From assembly GCA_947179485.1 (NCBI GenBank), contig OX359250.1, positions 9,715,873-9,779,872 on the forward strand: 64,000 bases of DNA. The letters are read 5' to 3'. Both the position numbers and the translations under genes were made by a program. Shown in pieces: positions 46,101 to 56,300 of the stretch. Origin of the DNA: Allacma fusca. Its lineage: Eukaryota; Arthropoda; Collembola; Symphypleona; Sminthuridae. The notes beneath the pieces were generated by a model. It saw nothing but the letters and a program-made list of their open reading frames with translations, had not been told where the DNA came from and ran no database searches. Each line of letters starts with the position of its first letter. Position 1 is the first letter of the stretch.

Positions 46101-48003
46101 GGTGGTGAGGCAAATAATAAATATTCTGATTTGATGATTTTACCTCTTCTGAAGAAACCTCGGACATGTGACCAAGATCTTCATACTCCCGCATAAATTT
46201 TATGTATTGTTGTTTGAGTTCAGGTTTCTGCTGCAATCTTCTCTCCATACATTTCAGCCGTTTTATAGCAAGCTCCTCCGACTCCCCCAACGCTGGTGCA
46301 TTGACTTTAAAGGGAAGTTCAGTGACATAACGACCATCGGGTTTTCGGACATGTGTCTTCACGAAATGAAGTTCACATTGAGTTTCTTCTGGAGAAAGAA
46401 AGTGTTTCCTAGGGACCTCTTCAACTTCCCAGAACCGTCGTAACGTGGTATCTACATCATCCAGGCTAACATGATTAACAATCGGAAATGAATGAATGGA
46501 CTGTGAAGGATATGATCCTCCAACGATATATCCCCATACCGTTTCCTGAGCAACAGGATGCCCTGCCTCACCAACAACTCTATTACTGCGAAGAGCTTCA
46601 AAGAAGACGTCTGAACCGAGTAGTAGATCAATCTTTCCAGGTTTTCCGAAGTTAGGATCCGCAAGATGTAGTCCCTTCAAATGAGCCGTCTCATTTTCGG
46701 TTGTTGGAAGTTTTGGTAAAATGCCAGTTACTTTTTTGAGAACATAAGCTGTGACATTCATTGTGAAATTTGCATGGAAATTTGTACCAACAGTTAATTT
46801 TACGATTCCTTTAGCCGTTCCAACCAAGGATGAAGATAAGCCAAAGAGATTAACTTCAATCCTCTGTTTTTGTAGATTCATCAGTTGCACGGCCCGCTCC
46901 GTTACGAAACTGCTATCTGCTCCAGGATCGAGAAGTGCCCGTAAAAGATAGCTTCCACCAAATTGATTTGTCACCTTCACCATAGCAGTAGCCAGGAGAG
47001 CTCGAGTTGTTGTCCCATCATTTGAAGATGTGAGTGCTGTTACAGACTTGTTCGAATCGCCAGGTTTGTTAACTTTATCTAGATGTAATAATGTGTGGTG
47101 CCTGCCATCACATTTCTTACAGTGAACAGACTTACAATCAGATGCGCCGTGACCTGGCTTCAAACAATTATAACACAGATGTCTTTTTTCTACACATCTC
47201 TTTTTATCAGTTGCATTCATCTTAGCAAATTCTTTACATGAGTAAATACTATGACCTTCATTGCAACTTGGACAATTTTGTTCCAGGTTCGTCTGATGAG
47301 CAGAAATTTGCCTCTTATTGTTAGCTTCAGTCTTCCGTTCATTGAGTTGGTTCTTGTTCGATGCAGTGCCGAGGATTCTTACACGATCGTCCAAGAATTC
47401 CAATAATTCCCTGAGTTTAGGCATGGCCTCTCTCCCCAGTTTGCTCTCCCATAGTTCCCGTGTGTCTTGGTCCAGTCTTGACATGATCCAGTGTGTCACC
47501 CAGTCATTATCGTCATCAACGCTAACCTTCCGATCAAGTGCTTTCAAAGCCAGGATACATGAAGTTGACGTGTCGACCAATTGCCGTAGTTGCGAGACAT
47601 TCTTATGCGTCAGGTAAGGTTGACTGTTGAATTTATCAATTAGCGTCTTGACCAATTCACGAATGTTCTGATACCTTTTTGTTAAAACATTCCAGGCTTC
47701 CTGGTAGTTGGCATCTGAAATGCTATAGTGCTGGATTAGCTTCTCAGCCTCTCCACCAAGACAGCCCTTGAGATATTGCAATTTCTGACTTCCACTGATC
47801 TTCTGATTATGAACACTGGACCGGAAGAGATCATAGAAGTGTGTCCATTGGAGTAGGTCACCAGAGAACGACGGCAAATCCAACTTCGGTAGCTTGACTG
47901 ATGGAACGTCCGCATGTGATGCTGGACCCCTCCTACCATGATGCTCCGAGTTCGATGTATTGACCTCGCCCGTGTAGTTAAGCTCCGCCAGGTTCGTTGC
48001 CAT
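43150..48003 (-). CDS. BEL/Pao Gag-Pol polyprotein, 1617 residues, uninterrupted
   Basis: ATG at 48003 opens a single frame. Approximate residues: 35-100 DUF1759-type Gag core (LPSFSGDLLQW); 275-315 zinc knuckles (CYNCLKPGHGASDC); near 358 aspartic protease-like LLDPGADSSFV; about 650-800 reverse transcriptase with YMDD near 770; near 1020 RNase H AWTDSTIVL; about 1240-1290 integrase zinc domain (H..H, CIVC); near 1318 core Asp (GVDYSGP), near 1383 second Asp (FTDCGRNF), then GLWEAGIKS; C-terminal DUF5641-type segment. All catalytic landmarks that I can see are kept and Gag and Pol share one frame without a shift signal. Protein similarity to the decayed element at 17164 is plain, but LTRs differ, so they are separate families. 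Confidence 0.96.
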   Translation of the reverse strand: MATNLAELNYTGEVNTSNSEHHGRRGPASHADVPSVKLPKLDLPSFSGDLLQWTHFYDLFRSSVHNQKISGSQKLQYLKGCLGGEAEKLIQHYSISDANYQEAWNVLTKRYQNIRELVKTLIDKFNSQPYLTHKNVSQLRQLVDTSTSCILALKALDRKVSVDDDNDWVTHWIMSRLDQDTRELWESKLGREAMPKLRELLEFLDDRVRILGTASNKNQLNERKTEANNKRQISAHQTNLEQNCPSCNEGHSIYSCKEFAKMNATDKKRCVEKRHLCYNCLKPGHGASDCKSVHCKKCDGRHHTLLHLDKVNKPGDSNKSVTALTSSNDGTTTRALLATAMVKVTNQFGGSYLLRALLDPGADSSFVTERAVQLMNLQKQRIEVNLFGLSSSLVGTAKGIVKLTVGTNFHANFTMNVTAYVLKKVTGILPKLPTTENETAHLKGLHLADPNFGKPGKIDLLLGSDVFFEALRSNRVVGEAGHPVAQETVWGYIVGGSYPSQSIHSFPIVNHVSLDDVDTTLRRFWEVEEVPRKHFLSPEETQCELHFVKTHVRKPDGRYVTELPFKVNAPALGESEELAIKRLKCMERRLQQKPELKQQYIKFMREYEDLGHMSEVSSEEVKSSNQNIYYLPHHPVIKEDSSTTKLRVVFDASAKSSNRMSLNDVLMTGPKLQDDIFELLIRFRFFKIPLKADICKMFRQIEVAESHRDFQRIVWRESSDVPIKHYRLNTVTYGTSCAPYLAKRVLQQLCIDEADNLPVAAKVAANDIYMDDLVSGEFTLPKALSLQKNAIELLKRGGFDLRKWSSSYSEILESVSPDMREIQVPLSFDESDSIKALGIRWHPTTDLFQYKVSLSPSRTKVTKRTIASDVAKIYDPMGWLTPVTITFKILLQSLWETECDWDDDITDEFAQQWFSYRSSLHQLEVIRIPRCIYPQQSEFMLLGFSDASEKAYSAVVYIGVIEENNMISTNILASKSKVAPIKQISLPRLELNGAVLLVHLLESINDCLKKKPMEIHAWTDSTIVLSWLRSSPQRWATFVANRVAEIQSVVPYSNWHHVPGTNNPADCASRGIDSALLQHHPLWWNGPGFLHNYPYCQSQVPFDENSVTEEKKCVTVHHNTTEEHPLLYRYSSLHKLMRIAVYCFRFVANCKNKRIAGIITGPPTAGEMKLSLLALIRVAQLQSFGEELKSLSTVGSVLKGKIATLSPFLDSRGLMRVGGRLIRADLPQDIMHPILLPKKHKLTELIIRQEHLINLHAGTQLLLATIQRKYWIMGARDIIGFWIRKCIVCTRHKAEMLNQRMADLPSFRVIPCRPFLKTGVDYSGPFMLRSTRCHDSPKCYIAIFVCMVTTAIHIELVESLSTTAFIDALMRFVSRRGRCTDVFTDCGRNFVGAEKELKFMKAKAHLDQITSVLSEKEINFHFNPPGSPHFGGLWEAGIKSIKFHFKRVIGNTKLNYPQMLTLLTQIEACLNSRPMSALSSDPEILQPLTPGHFLIGDALTAIPEPDYATLPMSSLTRFQLRQKLVQAFWKRWSKEYLTRLQQRPKWWTTKTNLDIGDLVLINDERQPPMKWKMGRVIELHPGKDSLVRVASLKTAEGIIKRPIVKLCLLPIPNDSEN

Positions 48004-48135
48004 GGCTATCGAGTTTGTTTTTTACTAGTGTCAACCGTCTCTTGAGCGTTCTTCTCTTCACTAGCAGCTCTTCCATTTTGGTCTTCAAATTTCCAGATGT
48101 CTACTGTACAACTTTTTACCGAAATTAAGATTATA

Positions 48136-48153
48136 TCCGGTTCGAAGGACCAA
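48136..48153 (-). other. Primer-binding site of young BEL/Pao element
   Basis: TGGTCCTTCGAACCGGAT directly follows the 5' LTR on the minus strand. The first 13 bases are the same as in the older BEL element. Confidence 0.7.
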
Positions 48154-48478
48154 TTTTTAGATGCACAGAGTCGTTGAAGTTAGAGTAGGAAGAGTGAATG
48201 CTTGGTTGCAATCAAAAATGAGAAGGCGCGCGTAGAAGCAAAACACAATACCTTTTATTTTAGAAGCAGTGAATTTTTGTAAATGCTTACAGAGTGACAG
48301 TTGAGGAGCTAGTGAAAATTAATTACATATTGGTATGCTAACCTATCAGTCAAGAGTTTAGGCTTAATTTTACTACCGAACTAAATCATAGGCTGAGGTA
48401 ACTTATTCTAAGCTTTACTGAAAATAATATTGGTAAGATAATAAACATCTGCAGCTATGACAACAATGCAGCTGAACA
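48154..48478 (-). repeat. 5' LTR of young BEL/Pao element
   Basis: One-base difference by eye from 42628-42952; followed on the right by GATTG. Confidence 0.95.
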
Positions 48479-48665
48479 GATTGGCTTGGTGGTATCTCAA
48501 AAGCAACTTGATGGAAAGAAAATTTGTACACAAGAAAAGCAAGTACTGGAAAGCAGCAGCTTGATTTTAAGCAATAGTAATTAATATTTATTTAATGTAC
48601 TGTCACTCAAATTCTCAGAATATTTTGAAATTGGCAGTTTAAAAATAACCGCTACAAATTAATGA

Positions 48666-48848
48666 AGGCAAATAGTACGAGAGCTGCTGGGGACGCTATT
48701 TGGAGGTTGTACTGATGTGGAACGTCACATTGGTAGAATCACGGAACTGTGCAGTTCGGAGGAGAAACAAAAATATGGTATTCGCACTTTAGAAAATGAT
48801 ATCAATCTTGCGAGTAAGGACTCATTTCACGACAATAATGAGAAATAA
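48666..48848 (+). other. Unidentified coding-like remnant
   Basis: A 60-codon open stretch without ATG reads RQIVRELLGTLFGGCTDVER, HIGRITELCSSEEKQKYGIR, then a short polar tail to TAA. The LLGTLFGG start followed by heptad-like spacing is reminiscent of the membrane-fusion subunit of retroelement envelope proteins, but this is only an impression and no other part is seen. Confidence 0.25.
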
Positions 48849-49396
48849 GAATTTTGATTAGTGATTCTGGAGCTGTAGTCACCTGAGAAGTCAAGTTGAT
48901 TCTTTCTAGTTTTCAGAAGAATATTATTCTTTTGTCCAGTGAGAGGATCTGTGTATTGTCGCCTCCTGCAGTGCCATCTCATTTTAGAATGCAGATTCTG
49001 AGCAAAGCAAATTAGTAGTACTGTCGACTTCTGAATGAATGAGTTCCAGGTAACTAGTTCCCCACGGATATACATACGAGTGAATATCCTCGGAAAGTCC
49101 GTTTCCACATTCAAATGATCCTATTTAGAATAGGTGAGACAGGAGAACGATGAGTGGCAATGTAAGGATAGGAACAGATTTAGGATCAAACAGGAGTCTG
49201 TAGTGGCAAAATTAACCAAGAAAGCCACATAGCCATTTACAAAGCATAAGCTCACACCAAAATTAGTCAAATTTTCAATATTGAGATTGAAACCCATCCG
49301 TCAACAGGTTTACGGGTGGTGTTCAAAGCTGAAGGTAAACGTAGAATAGCTGTCTTTCCAATTCAGCCATTTAATTTTATAGTGCACATATATAAA

Positions 49397-49400
<4 letters not shown>

Positions 49401-49432
<32 letters not shown>
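49401..49432. repeat. TA microsatellite
   Basis: A run of TA dinucleotides of about 30 bp. Confidence 0.9.
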
Positions 49433-49434
<2 letters not shown>

Positions 49435-49537
49435 TATGCATATGCCTGGAATTGTTTCAATGATATAGCTACCAATATTTGATTCAGTATCATAACCTAA
49501 CGTTACGGTAAGTACTTAACTAAGTTTTCGTCCACAG

Positions 49538-49673
49538 GTGCTTTCACGTAAACTTTGGGAGTACAAGCCATGTTTCCGTAGCTAATCCCGACGAGATTTT
49601 AAAGAAATTCTTTAAAGATAAAGTCCCGCAGTGTGAGAATTTAACAACAGAATTACACGTCGACATTCGACAG
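49538..49673 (+). other. Possible isolated exon
   Basis: Bounded by acceptor TTTCGTCCACAG and donor CAG/GTAGAT. Its 136 nt, after one leading base, read CFHVNFGSTSHVSVANPDEI, LKKFFKDKVPQCENLTTELH, VDIRQ with no stop. The composition looks like a real protein, but I do not recognise the family and found no partner exons nearby; it may be a fragment of a lost or distant gene. Confidence 0.3.
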
Positions 49674-50104
49674 GTAGATAGCAATTTTTCCTTCAATTTG
49701 AAAGCTAGTCAACATGGTAATAAAGACATTCGCAGTTCGTGGGTGGACCGACCATTGTGAAATAGTTAACTCAGTCCAAAGTCCAAAGCGAGGTGGTCTA
49801 TTATAGAGTCAGGAATGTTACAATCAAAATCCAAGTAAGAAGTTGGCATTGAATCCCAGGGAAGTGGAACATAGGTAATATGTCGTCGAGAGGAATCTGA
49901 ATATTTAAGCAGTAGCTTAGTGAGGTCAAATGGTTCAACATATTTAGTAAATAAACAGTCAGTAGTTAATTAAGCTAACGCCGTTTTTCAATGATCGCGA
50001 CGATATTACAAATGTAGAAAAAAAGCATGAAAAGAACTTAAGTGGGATGAATTTGTTCATTCCCACCAACATGAAGAATCATTCTTGAGTGCATTTGTTT
50101 AGAG

Positions 50105-50993
50105 TAGGGGTCGGACTCTTTCAGTTTGGTTCAAAAAACTCCATTGAATTCAGTTTATACGCTGAATTGATTTGAACTAGAATTGTTTAATTAAGTCTTA
50201 CAAATTTCGGTTCAATTTAATTAGATTTTACTCTACGAACTGAATTGAACCATGAACCATTCAGTTCACGCGGGGAAAACACAATTCCGACGAGTTTGTG
50301 TTCCCTCATGATCACGTTTACGGTAACGCTTATACCAGTCTTTCAAAATTTTCAAAAGTGGACCTCGGAAGTCATTCCCATTGTCCATAGCAGGATCCTT
50401 TAGAGACTTTATTTCACCTGTTTTAACAAGTTATATTGTCATAGTTATATGAAGAAAAATCTGTCATTCAAGTGAAGTAGTTTCTTTCTGGCTCTATGTG
50501 TTTACTTTTTCTCTTCGCAAATTTTCATCTGAACTAAAATGGTTCGCAGATTCAGGTTCTTTCATTATATAATTTGAGGTCCACGATATTTTGTGGCCCG
50601 ACATGAATTCTGAAATACGATTCTCCAATTAATAATATTTAATAATATAAATAATAATAGAAATCGTCGAAATACAGAAATACTTACAAATGCTACTAAT
50701 ATTTTTACAAGCAATTTTTTTGGTTTATGAAAATTGATTGGAAAAACAATTGATCATTATATGGTAAGCGTGTATGCGATGTGGGATGAAATTATTAGAC
50801 TATAGTTACATGCCTGTCGTCTCGTTATTACGAATCGTTGCAGCTCACATCCTGCAGTTCAGTTCAATTCATGCGGGTGCACTGAACCGCCCAGCTCAAT
50901 TCATCAAGTAAACTGAATTGAAATACAATTAACCCAAACTGAACCGAATTGAATTGATTTTTTCGGCTCTGAACTGAATTGGTCCGACCACTA
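50105..50993. mobile_element. 889-bp hAT-type MITE with ACTGAATTGAACCG words
   Basis: Left TAGGGGTCGGACTCTTTCAG and right, reversed, TAGTGGTCGGACCAATTCAG form TIRs. Arms are CAGTTCAATTC and GAACTGAATTGAA words on both strands. No matching 8-bp target duplication is visible (GTTTAGAG versus GAGATATT), so one end may have changed. Confidence 0.75.
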
Positions 50994-51618
50994 GAGATAT
51001 TCCAGCTTAATGACCTTGCTAAGAGCCACATCGAATATACAATGATACATCTGCAAGTGCAATTTCTGTGTACTTAAATTGCAATTACAAAAGCATTAAA
51101 TACACGCAATTACCGGTTAAGCACAACTGAAATTGCAAGAAATTCAATTGTAATTACATGTGCGTGCACAGCAAAAAGTTGCAATTTAAAAAATGCTCAT
51201 CAATTTGATTTTAACCTTTTCGAATACGATAACAAAATTACACAAAAAATATAAATGCCTCATTAAATCATTCCGCTCTAACTAATGTACATAATAATCA
51301 CGAATATTGGCTCAACGAGTGTAGTTACTGCACAATTTCATAATTGAGGAGGCAAAATGGTCTAAACTAATTTTCGATTACTATCAAAATATTTTCATTT
51401 TCACAAAATTATGGAAAAATAAGCCAAATATTTTATTGTAAATATATGTCGAACGATTAAATTTTAATATATTTTAGCCCTAGAACGCTTAAAGGAAGTC
51501 TTTTTAGAAAGTGAAACTGTCTTATACATTTGTACTATCCTCCCACCCAAGGTTTGTAATCACGATATCTCAGGACAACTTAGCGAAATGAAACAAGTAC
51601 CAAAAAATAGGTTATTCG

Positions 51619-52015
51619 CTGGGGATGGATTTTTGTAGGAAGACGGGAAGATTCTGCCCAGGGAAAATATTTCTGTAAGGGAAAATGTCTATGAGAAGGG
51701 ATTTATTTGTACAAACAGGGATATTAAACATCGTTGACAATTTCTTTGGCAGGGATTTTCAAATTTGTGGACGTGTTTCAGAGAAATTTGTTAGACTGTT
51801 GGACAAACAGGGAATTTTAGATTGATTGACCTAAATTGGCAGGGATTTCACGTCTTGTGAGGGATTTGTTTTGGACAATAGGGATTTTGAAAATCATTGC
51901 CCTTTTTTCAGCAGGGATTTTTGAAATTGTTAAGGACATCCCAGTAGGGAGATAATATTCATCAGGGAAATTCAGAAATGATCTTTCAGGGAGATTTACA
52001 AAAATCCGATCCCTG
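51619..52015. mobile_element. 397-bp hAT-type MITE with CAGGGATTT words
   Basis: Left CTGGGGATGGATTTTTGTA and right, reversed, CAGGGATCGGATTTTTGTA. Flanks GTTATTCG and GTTATACA agree only in part. The interior is CAGGGATTTT and AGGGAAATT words. The end and inner word share sequence, as in the other families. Confidence 0.7.
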
Positions 52016-52189
52016 GTTATACACTGTTAATGTGCCTTTTCATACTTTCGATCACAAACTGCAGTTTGTGTTAGTTTAATTGCAATTAATAAAAATTTAT
52101 AAAATCGTTATTACAAGGACATGCAATCGCTACAGGAATTATAAACTACGTAATAGTTAGGCATACAGTAATACAGCTACTAGTCAAAG

Positions 52190-52335
52190 CATGTATCACC
52201 GTAGGTTTGATCATAAATGACGTACAAGCTCCACCAATGCGTCATGTAGAAATGACGTTACGTGCTTTACATCGTTAAGTGATCGTGTAGCTTTACGAAT
52301 TTTGCATCGTGAAGTTTTTCGTGTAGGTTTACGAG
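52190..52335. repeat. CGTGTAGCTTTACG word block
   Basis: Loose repeats of ACGTTACGTGCTTTACATCG and CGTGTAGGTTTACGAG words; no ends found. It looks like the word blocks in hAT-type elements. Confidence 0.4.
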
Positions 52336-53248
52336 TTTTTTTATTTAATCGCTCAACTTAAATACCTTCCAAATTATTTTCCCCGCGTTCACTATTAAAT
52401 TAAAAATATTACAAGTTTAACTTTCATGCGCCCGCAAACGAAGTTTGCTCAAATCGGTACATTGCAGGGATTTTTAATTGGTGCATCTGTTTTATTATGC
52501 ATTTCATCAAGATAATTTTATTCAATAAACTTTGTTCAATTTTGTGAAACACCATGAACATCACTTTGCTGCAATACAAAAATGGATGGACCATTTCCCC
52601 TCAAACATCATAATACCAAAAAATAATATATTTGCAGTAATTAGTTAGTCAATACATGTATCAAATTGAGACGGAGTATTCTCACATCGCATTCAGAAAA
52701 AACAATACAAAAATGTCTCGTCAAAAGAAGGTTTGTTCGCTTGTTGAGTTCCATTTTCCCTATTTATTTTCTGTTTGCACACAATCTTTTCAATTTTGTT
52801 ACATCTTGATTCTTTTCGGTCGCCAGCGTTGCCATTAAGAAAACGTTTTTGCACAATCATGATTTAAAAAAAACTTATCTTAATTTCTAACGTCGTCGTT
52901 ATTCACAACAATATTTTCTGTAACAGTTTCAGAACATCTAACGTCGTTGTCATGATATTGTATGAGTCTTTGCGATTTCCTGATTAACCAAACAAACCTA
53001 ATATATTCCTCAAATTCCTTTATGCACGTATGTGTACTGTCCATATAAGAACCACTTGTCTCTTTAAATTGAATATTAACATGACATAGTAGATGGAGTC
53101 TCAGATGGAATAACTGGCGTTCCTTTCTTCTAAACCATCACTGGGACAACTAGGGCAGGACCGTATTTACGTGTTTTAAATTCGCGGATCAGATATTTGA
53201 AACTAAACGTATCACCCACGATAAATAAACTAAGTAATCAAGAAGAGA

Positions 53249-53348
53249 ACTCCAAGTTAAACTCCAAGTTACACTCCGAGTTAAACTCCGAATTAAACTC
53301 CAAGTTAAACTCCGATTTAAATTCCAAGTTTAAGTTCAAGTTAAACTC
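53249..53348 (+). repeat. 12-bp tandem repeat next to satellite
   Basis: AACTCCAAGTTA and AACTCCGAGTTA units repeat about eight times right before the first satellite base. Confidence 0.85.
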
Positions 53349-53349
53349 T

Positions 53350-56300
53350 CGTTTTTGCCCGTTTTCTCGCTTCAGCAATGCACAAGGGGCTATATGAAGG
53401 CATATTCGGGTTCAGTTTTTCGAGCTCTTTGCAAAGAAATTTTCAGAATTGAAATCCGTCGGTAAGTTTAGGCAGTACGGGCGTCCAAAGTTTGAACGTT
53501 TTTGCCCGTTTTCTCGCTTCAGCAATGCACAAGGGGCTATATGAAGGCATATTCGGGTTCAGTTTTTCGAGCTCTTTCCAAAGAAATTTTCAGAATTGAA
53601 ATCCGTCGGTAAGTTTAGGCAGTACGGGCGTCCAAAGTTTGAACGTTTTTGCCCGTTTTCTCGCTTCAGCAATGCACAAGGGGCTACATGAAGGCATATT
53701 CGGGTTCAGTTTTTCGAGCTCTTTCCAAAGAAATTTTCAGAATTGAAATCCGTCGGTAAGTTTAGGCAGTACGGGCGTCCAAAGTTTGAACGTTTTTGCC
53801 CGTTTTCTCGCTTCAGCAATGCACAAGGGGCTATATGAAGGCATGTTCGGGTTCAGTTTTTCGAGCTCTTTCCAAAGAAATTTTCAGAATTGAAATCCGT
53901 CGGTAAGTTTAGGCAGTACGGGCGTCCAAAGTTTGAACGTTTTTGCCCGTTTTCTCGCTTCATTAATGCACAAGGGGCTATATGAAGGCATATTCGGGTT
54001 CAGTTTTTCGAGCTCTTTCCAAAGAAATTTTCAGAATTGAAATCCGTCGGTAAGTTTAGGCAGTACGGGCGTCCAAAGTTTGAACGTTTTTGCCCGTTTT
54101 CTCGCTTCAGCAATGCACAAGGGGCTATATGAAGGCATATTCGGGTTCAGTTTTTCGAGCTCTTTCCAAAGAAATTTTCAGAATTGAAATCCGTCGGTAA
54201 GTTTAGGCAGTACGGGCGTCCAAAGTTTGAACGTTTTTGCCCGTTTTCTCGCTTCATTAATGCACAAGGGGCTATATGAAGGCATATTCGGGTTCAGTTT
54301 TTCGAGCTCTTTGCAAAGAAATTTTCAGAATTGAAATCCGTCGGTAAGTTTAGGCAGTACGGGCGTCCAAAGTTTGAACGTTTTTGCCCGTTTTCTCGCT
54401 TCAGCAATGCACAAGGGGCTATATGAAGGCATATTCGGGTTCAGTTTTTCGAGCTCTTTCCAAAGAAATTTTCAGAATTGAAATCCGTCGGTAAGTTTAG
54501 GCAGTACGGGCGTCCAAAGTTTGAACGTTTTTGCCCGTTTTCTCGCTTCAGCAATGCACAAGGGGCTATATGAAGGCATATTCGGGTTCAGTTTTTCGAG
54601 CTCTTTCCAAAGAAATTTTCAGAATTGAAATCCGTCGGTAAGTTTAGGCAGTACGGGCGTCCAAAGTTTGAACGTTTTTGCCCGTTTTCTCGCTTCAGCA
54701 ATGCACAAGGGGCTATATGAAGGCATGTTCGGGTTCAGTTTTTCGAGCTCTTTCCAAAGAAATTTTCAGAATTGAAATCCGTCGGTAAGTTTAGGCAGTA
54801 CGGGCGTCCAAAGTTTGAACGTTTTTGCCCGTTTTCTCGCTTCATTAATGCACAAGGGGCTATATGAAGGCATATTCGGGTTCAGTTTTTCGAGCTCTTT
54901 CCAAAGAAATTTTCAGAATTGAAATCCGTCGGTAAGTTTAGGCAGTACGGGCGTCCAAAGTTTGAACGTTTTTGCCCGTTTTCTCGCTTCAGCAATGCAC
55001 AAGGGGCTATATGAAGGCATATTCGGGTTCAGTTTTTCGAGCTCTTTCCAAAGAAATTTTCAGAATTGAAATCCGTCGGTAAGTTTAGGCAGTACGGGCG
55101 TCCAAAGTTTGAACGTTTTTGCCCGTTTTCTCGCTTCATTAATGCACAAGGGGCTATATGAAGGCATATTCGGGTTCAGTTTTTCGAGCTCTTTCCAAAG
55201 AAATTTTCAGAATTGAAATCCGTCTTTAAGTTTAGGCAGTGCGGGCGTCCAAAGTTTGAACGTTTTTGCCCGTTTTCTCGCTTCAGCAATGCACAAGGGG
55301 CTATATGAAGGCATATTCGGGTTCAGTTTTTCGAGCTCTTTCCAAAGAAATTTTCAGAATTGAAATCCGTCTTTAAGTTTAGGCAGTGCGGGCGTCCAAA
55401 GTTTGAACGTTTTTGCCCGTTTTCTCGCTTCAGCAATGCACAAGGGGCTATATGAAGGCATATTCGGGTTCAGTTTTTCGAGCTCTTTCCAAAGAAATTT
55501 TCAGAATTGAAATCCGTCGGTAAGTTTAGGCAGTACGGGCGTCCAAAAGTTGAACGTTTTTGCCCGTTTTCTCGCTTCAGCAATGCACAAGGGGCTACAT
55601 GAAGGCATATTCGGGTTCAGTTTTTCGAGCTCTTTCCAAAGAAATTTTCAGAATTGAAATCCGTCGGTAAGTTTAGGCAGTACGGGCGTCCAAAGTTTGA
55701 ACGTTTTTGCCCGTTTTCTCGCTTCAGCAATGCACAAGGGGCTATATGAAGGCATATTCGGGTTCAGTTTTTCGAGCTCTTTCCAAAGAAATTTTCAGAA
55801 TTGAAATCCGTCGGTAAGTTTAGGCAGTACGGGCGTCCAAAGTTTGAACGTTTTTGCCCGTTTTCTCGCTTCAGCAATGCACAAGGGGCTATATGAAGGC
55901 ATGTTCGGGTTCAGTTTTTCGAGCTCTTTCCAAAGAAATTTTCAGAATTGAAATCCGTCGGTAAGTTTAGGCAGTACGGGCGTCCAAAGTTTGAACGTTT
56001 TTGCCCGTTTTCTCGCTTCATTAATGCACAAGGGGCTATATGAAGGCATATTCGGGTTCAGTTTTTCGAGCTCTTTCCAAAGAAATTTTCAGAATTGAAA
56101 TCCGTCGGTAAGTTTAGGCAGTACGGGCGTCCAAAGTTTGAACGTTTTTGCCCGTTTTCTCGCTTCATTAATGCACAAGGGGCTATATGAAGGCATATTC
56201 GGGTTCAGTTTTTCGAGCTCTTTCCAAAGAAATTTTCAGAATTGAAATCCGTCTTTAAGTTTAGGCAGTGCGGGCGTCCAAAGTTTGAACGTTTTTGCCC

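Larger units (their letters stand above)
42628..48478 (-). mobile_element. Young, apparently intact BEL/Pao LTR retrotransposon
   Basis: LTRs of 325 bp (42628-42952 and 48154-48478) differ by eye at one base (AATGAAAAGG versus AATGAGAAGG). Perfect 5-bp duplication GATTG (42623-42627, 48479-48483). On the minus strand the left-side order is LTR, primer-binding site TGGTCCTTCGAACCGG, a 150-nt leader, one long gag-pol frame, about 200 nt non-coding, LTR. No envelope-like frame. Near-identical LTRs, clean duplication and an open frame point to very recent insertion and possible competence. Confidence 0.96.

Noticed and set aside
50105-50993. 8-bp target duplication for the ACTGAATT element
   Set aside because: The flanks do not match; the element is supported only by its inverted ends and words.
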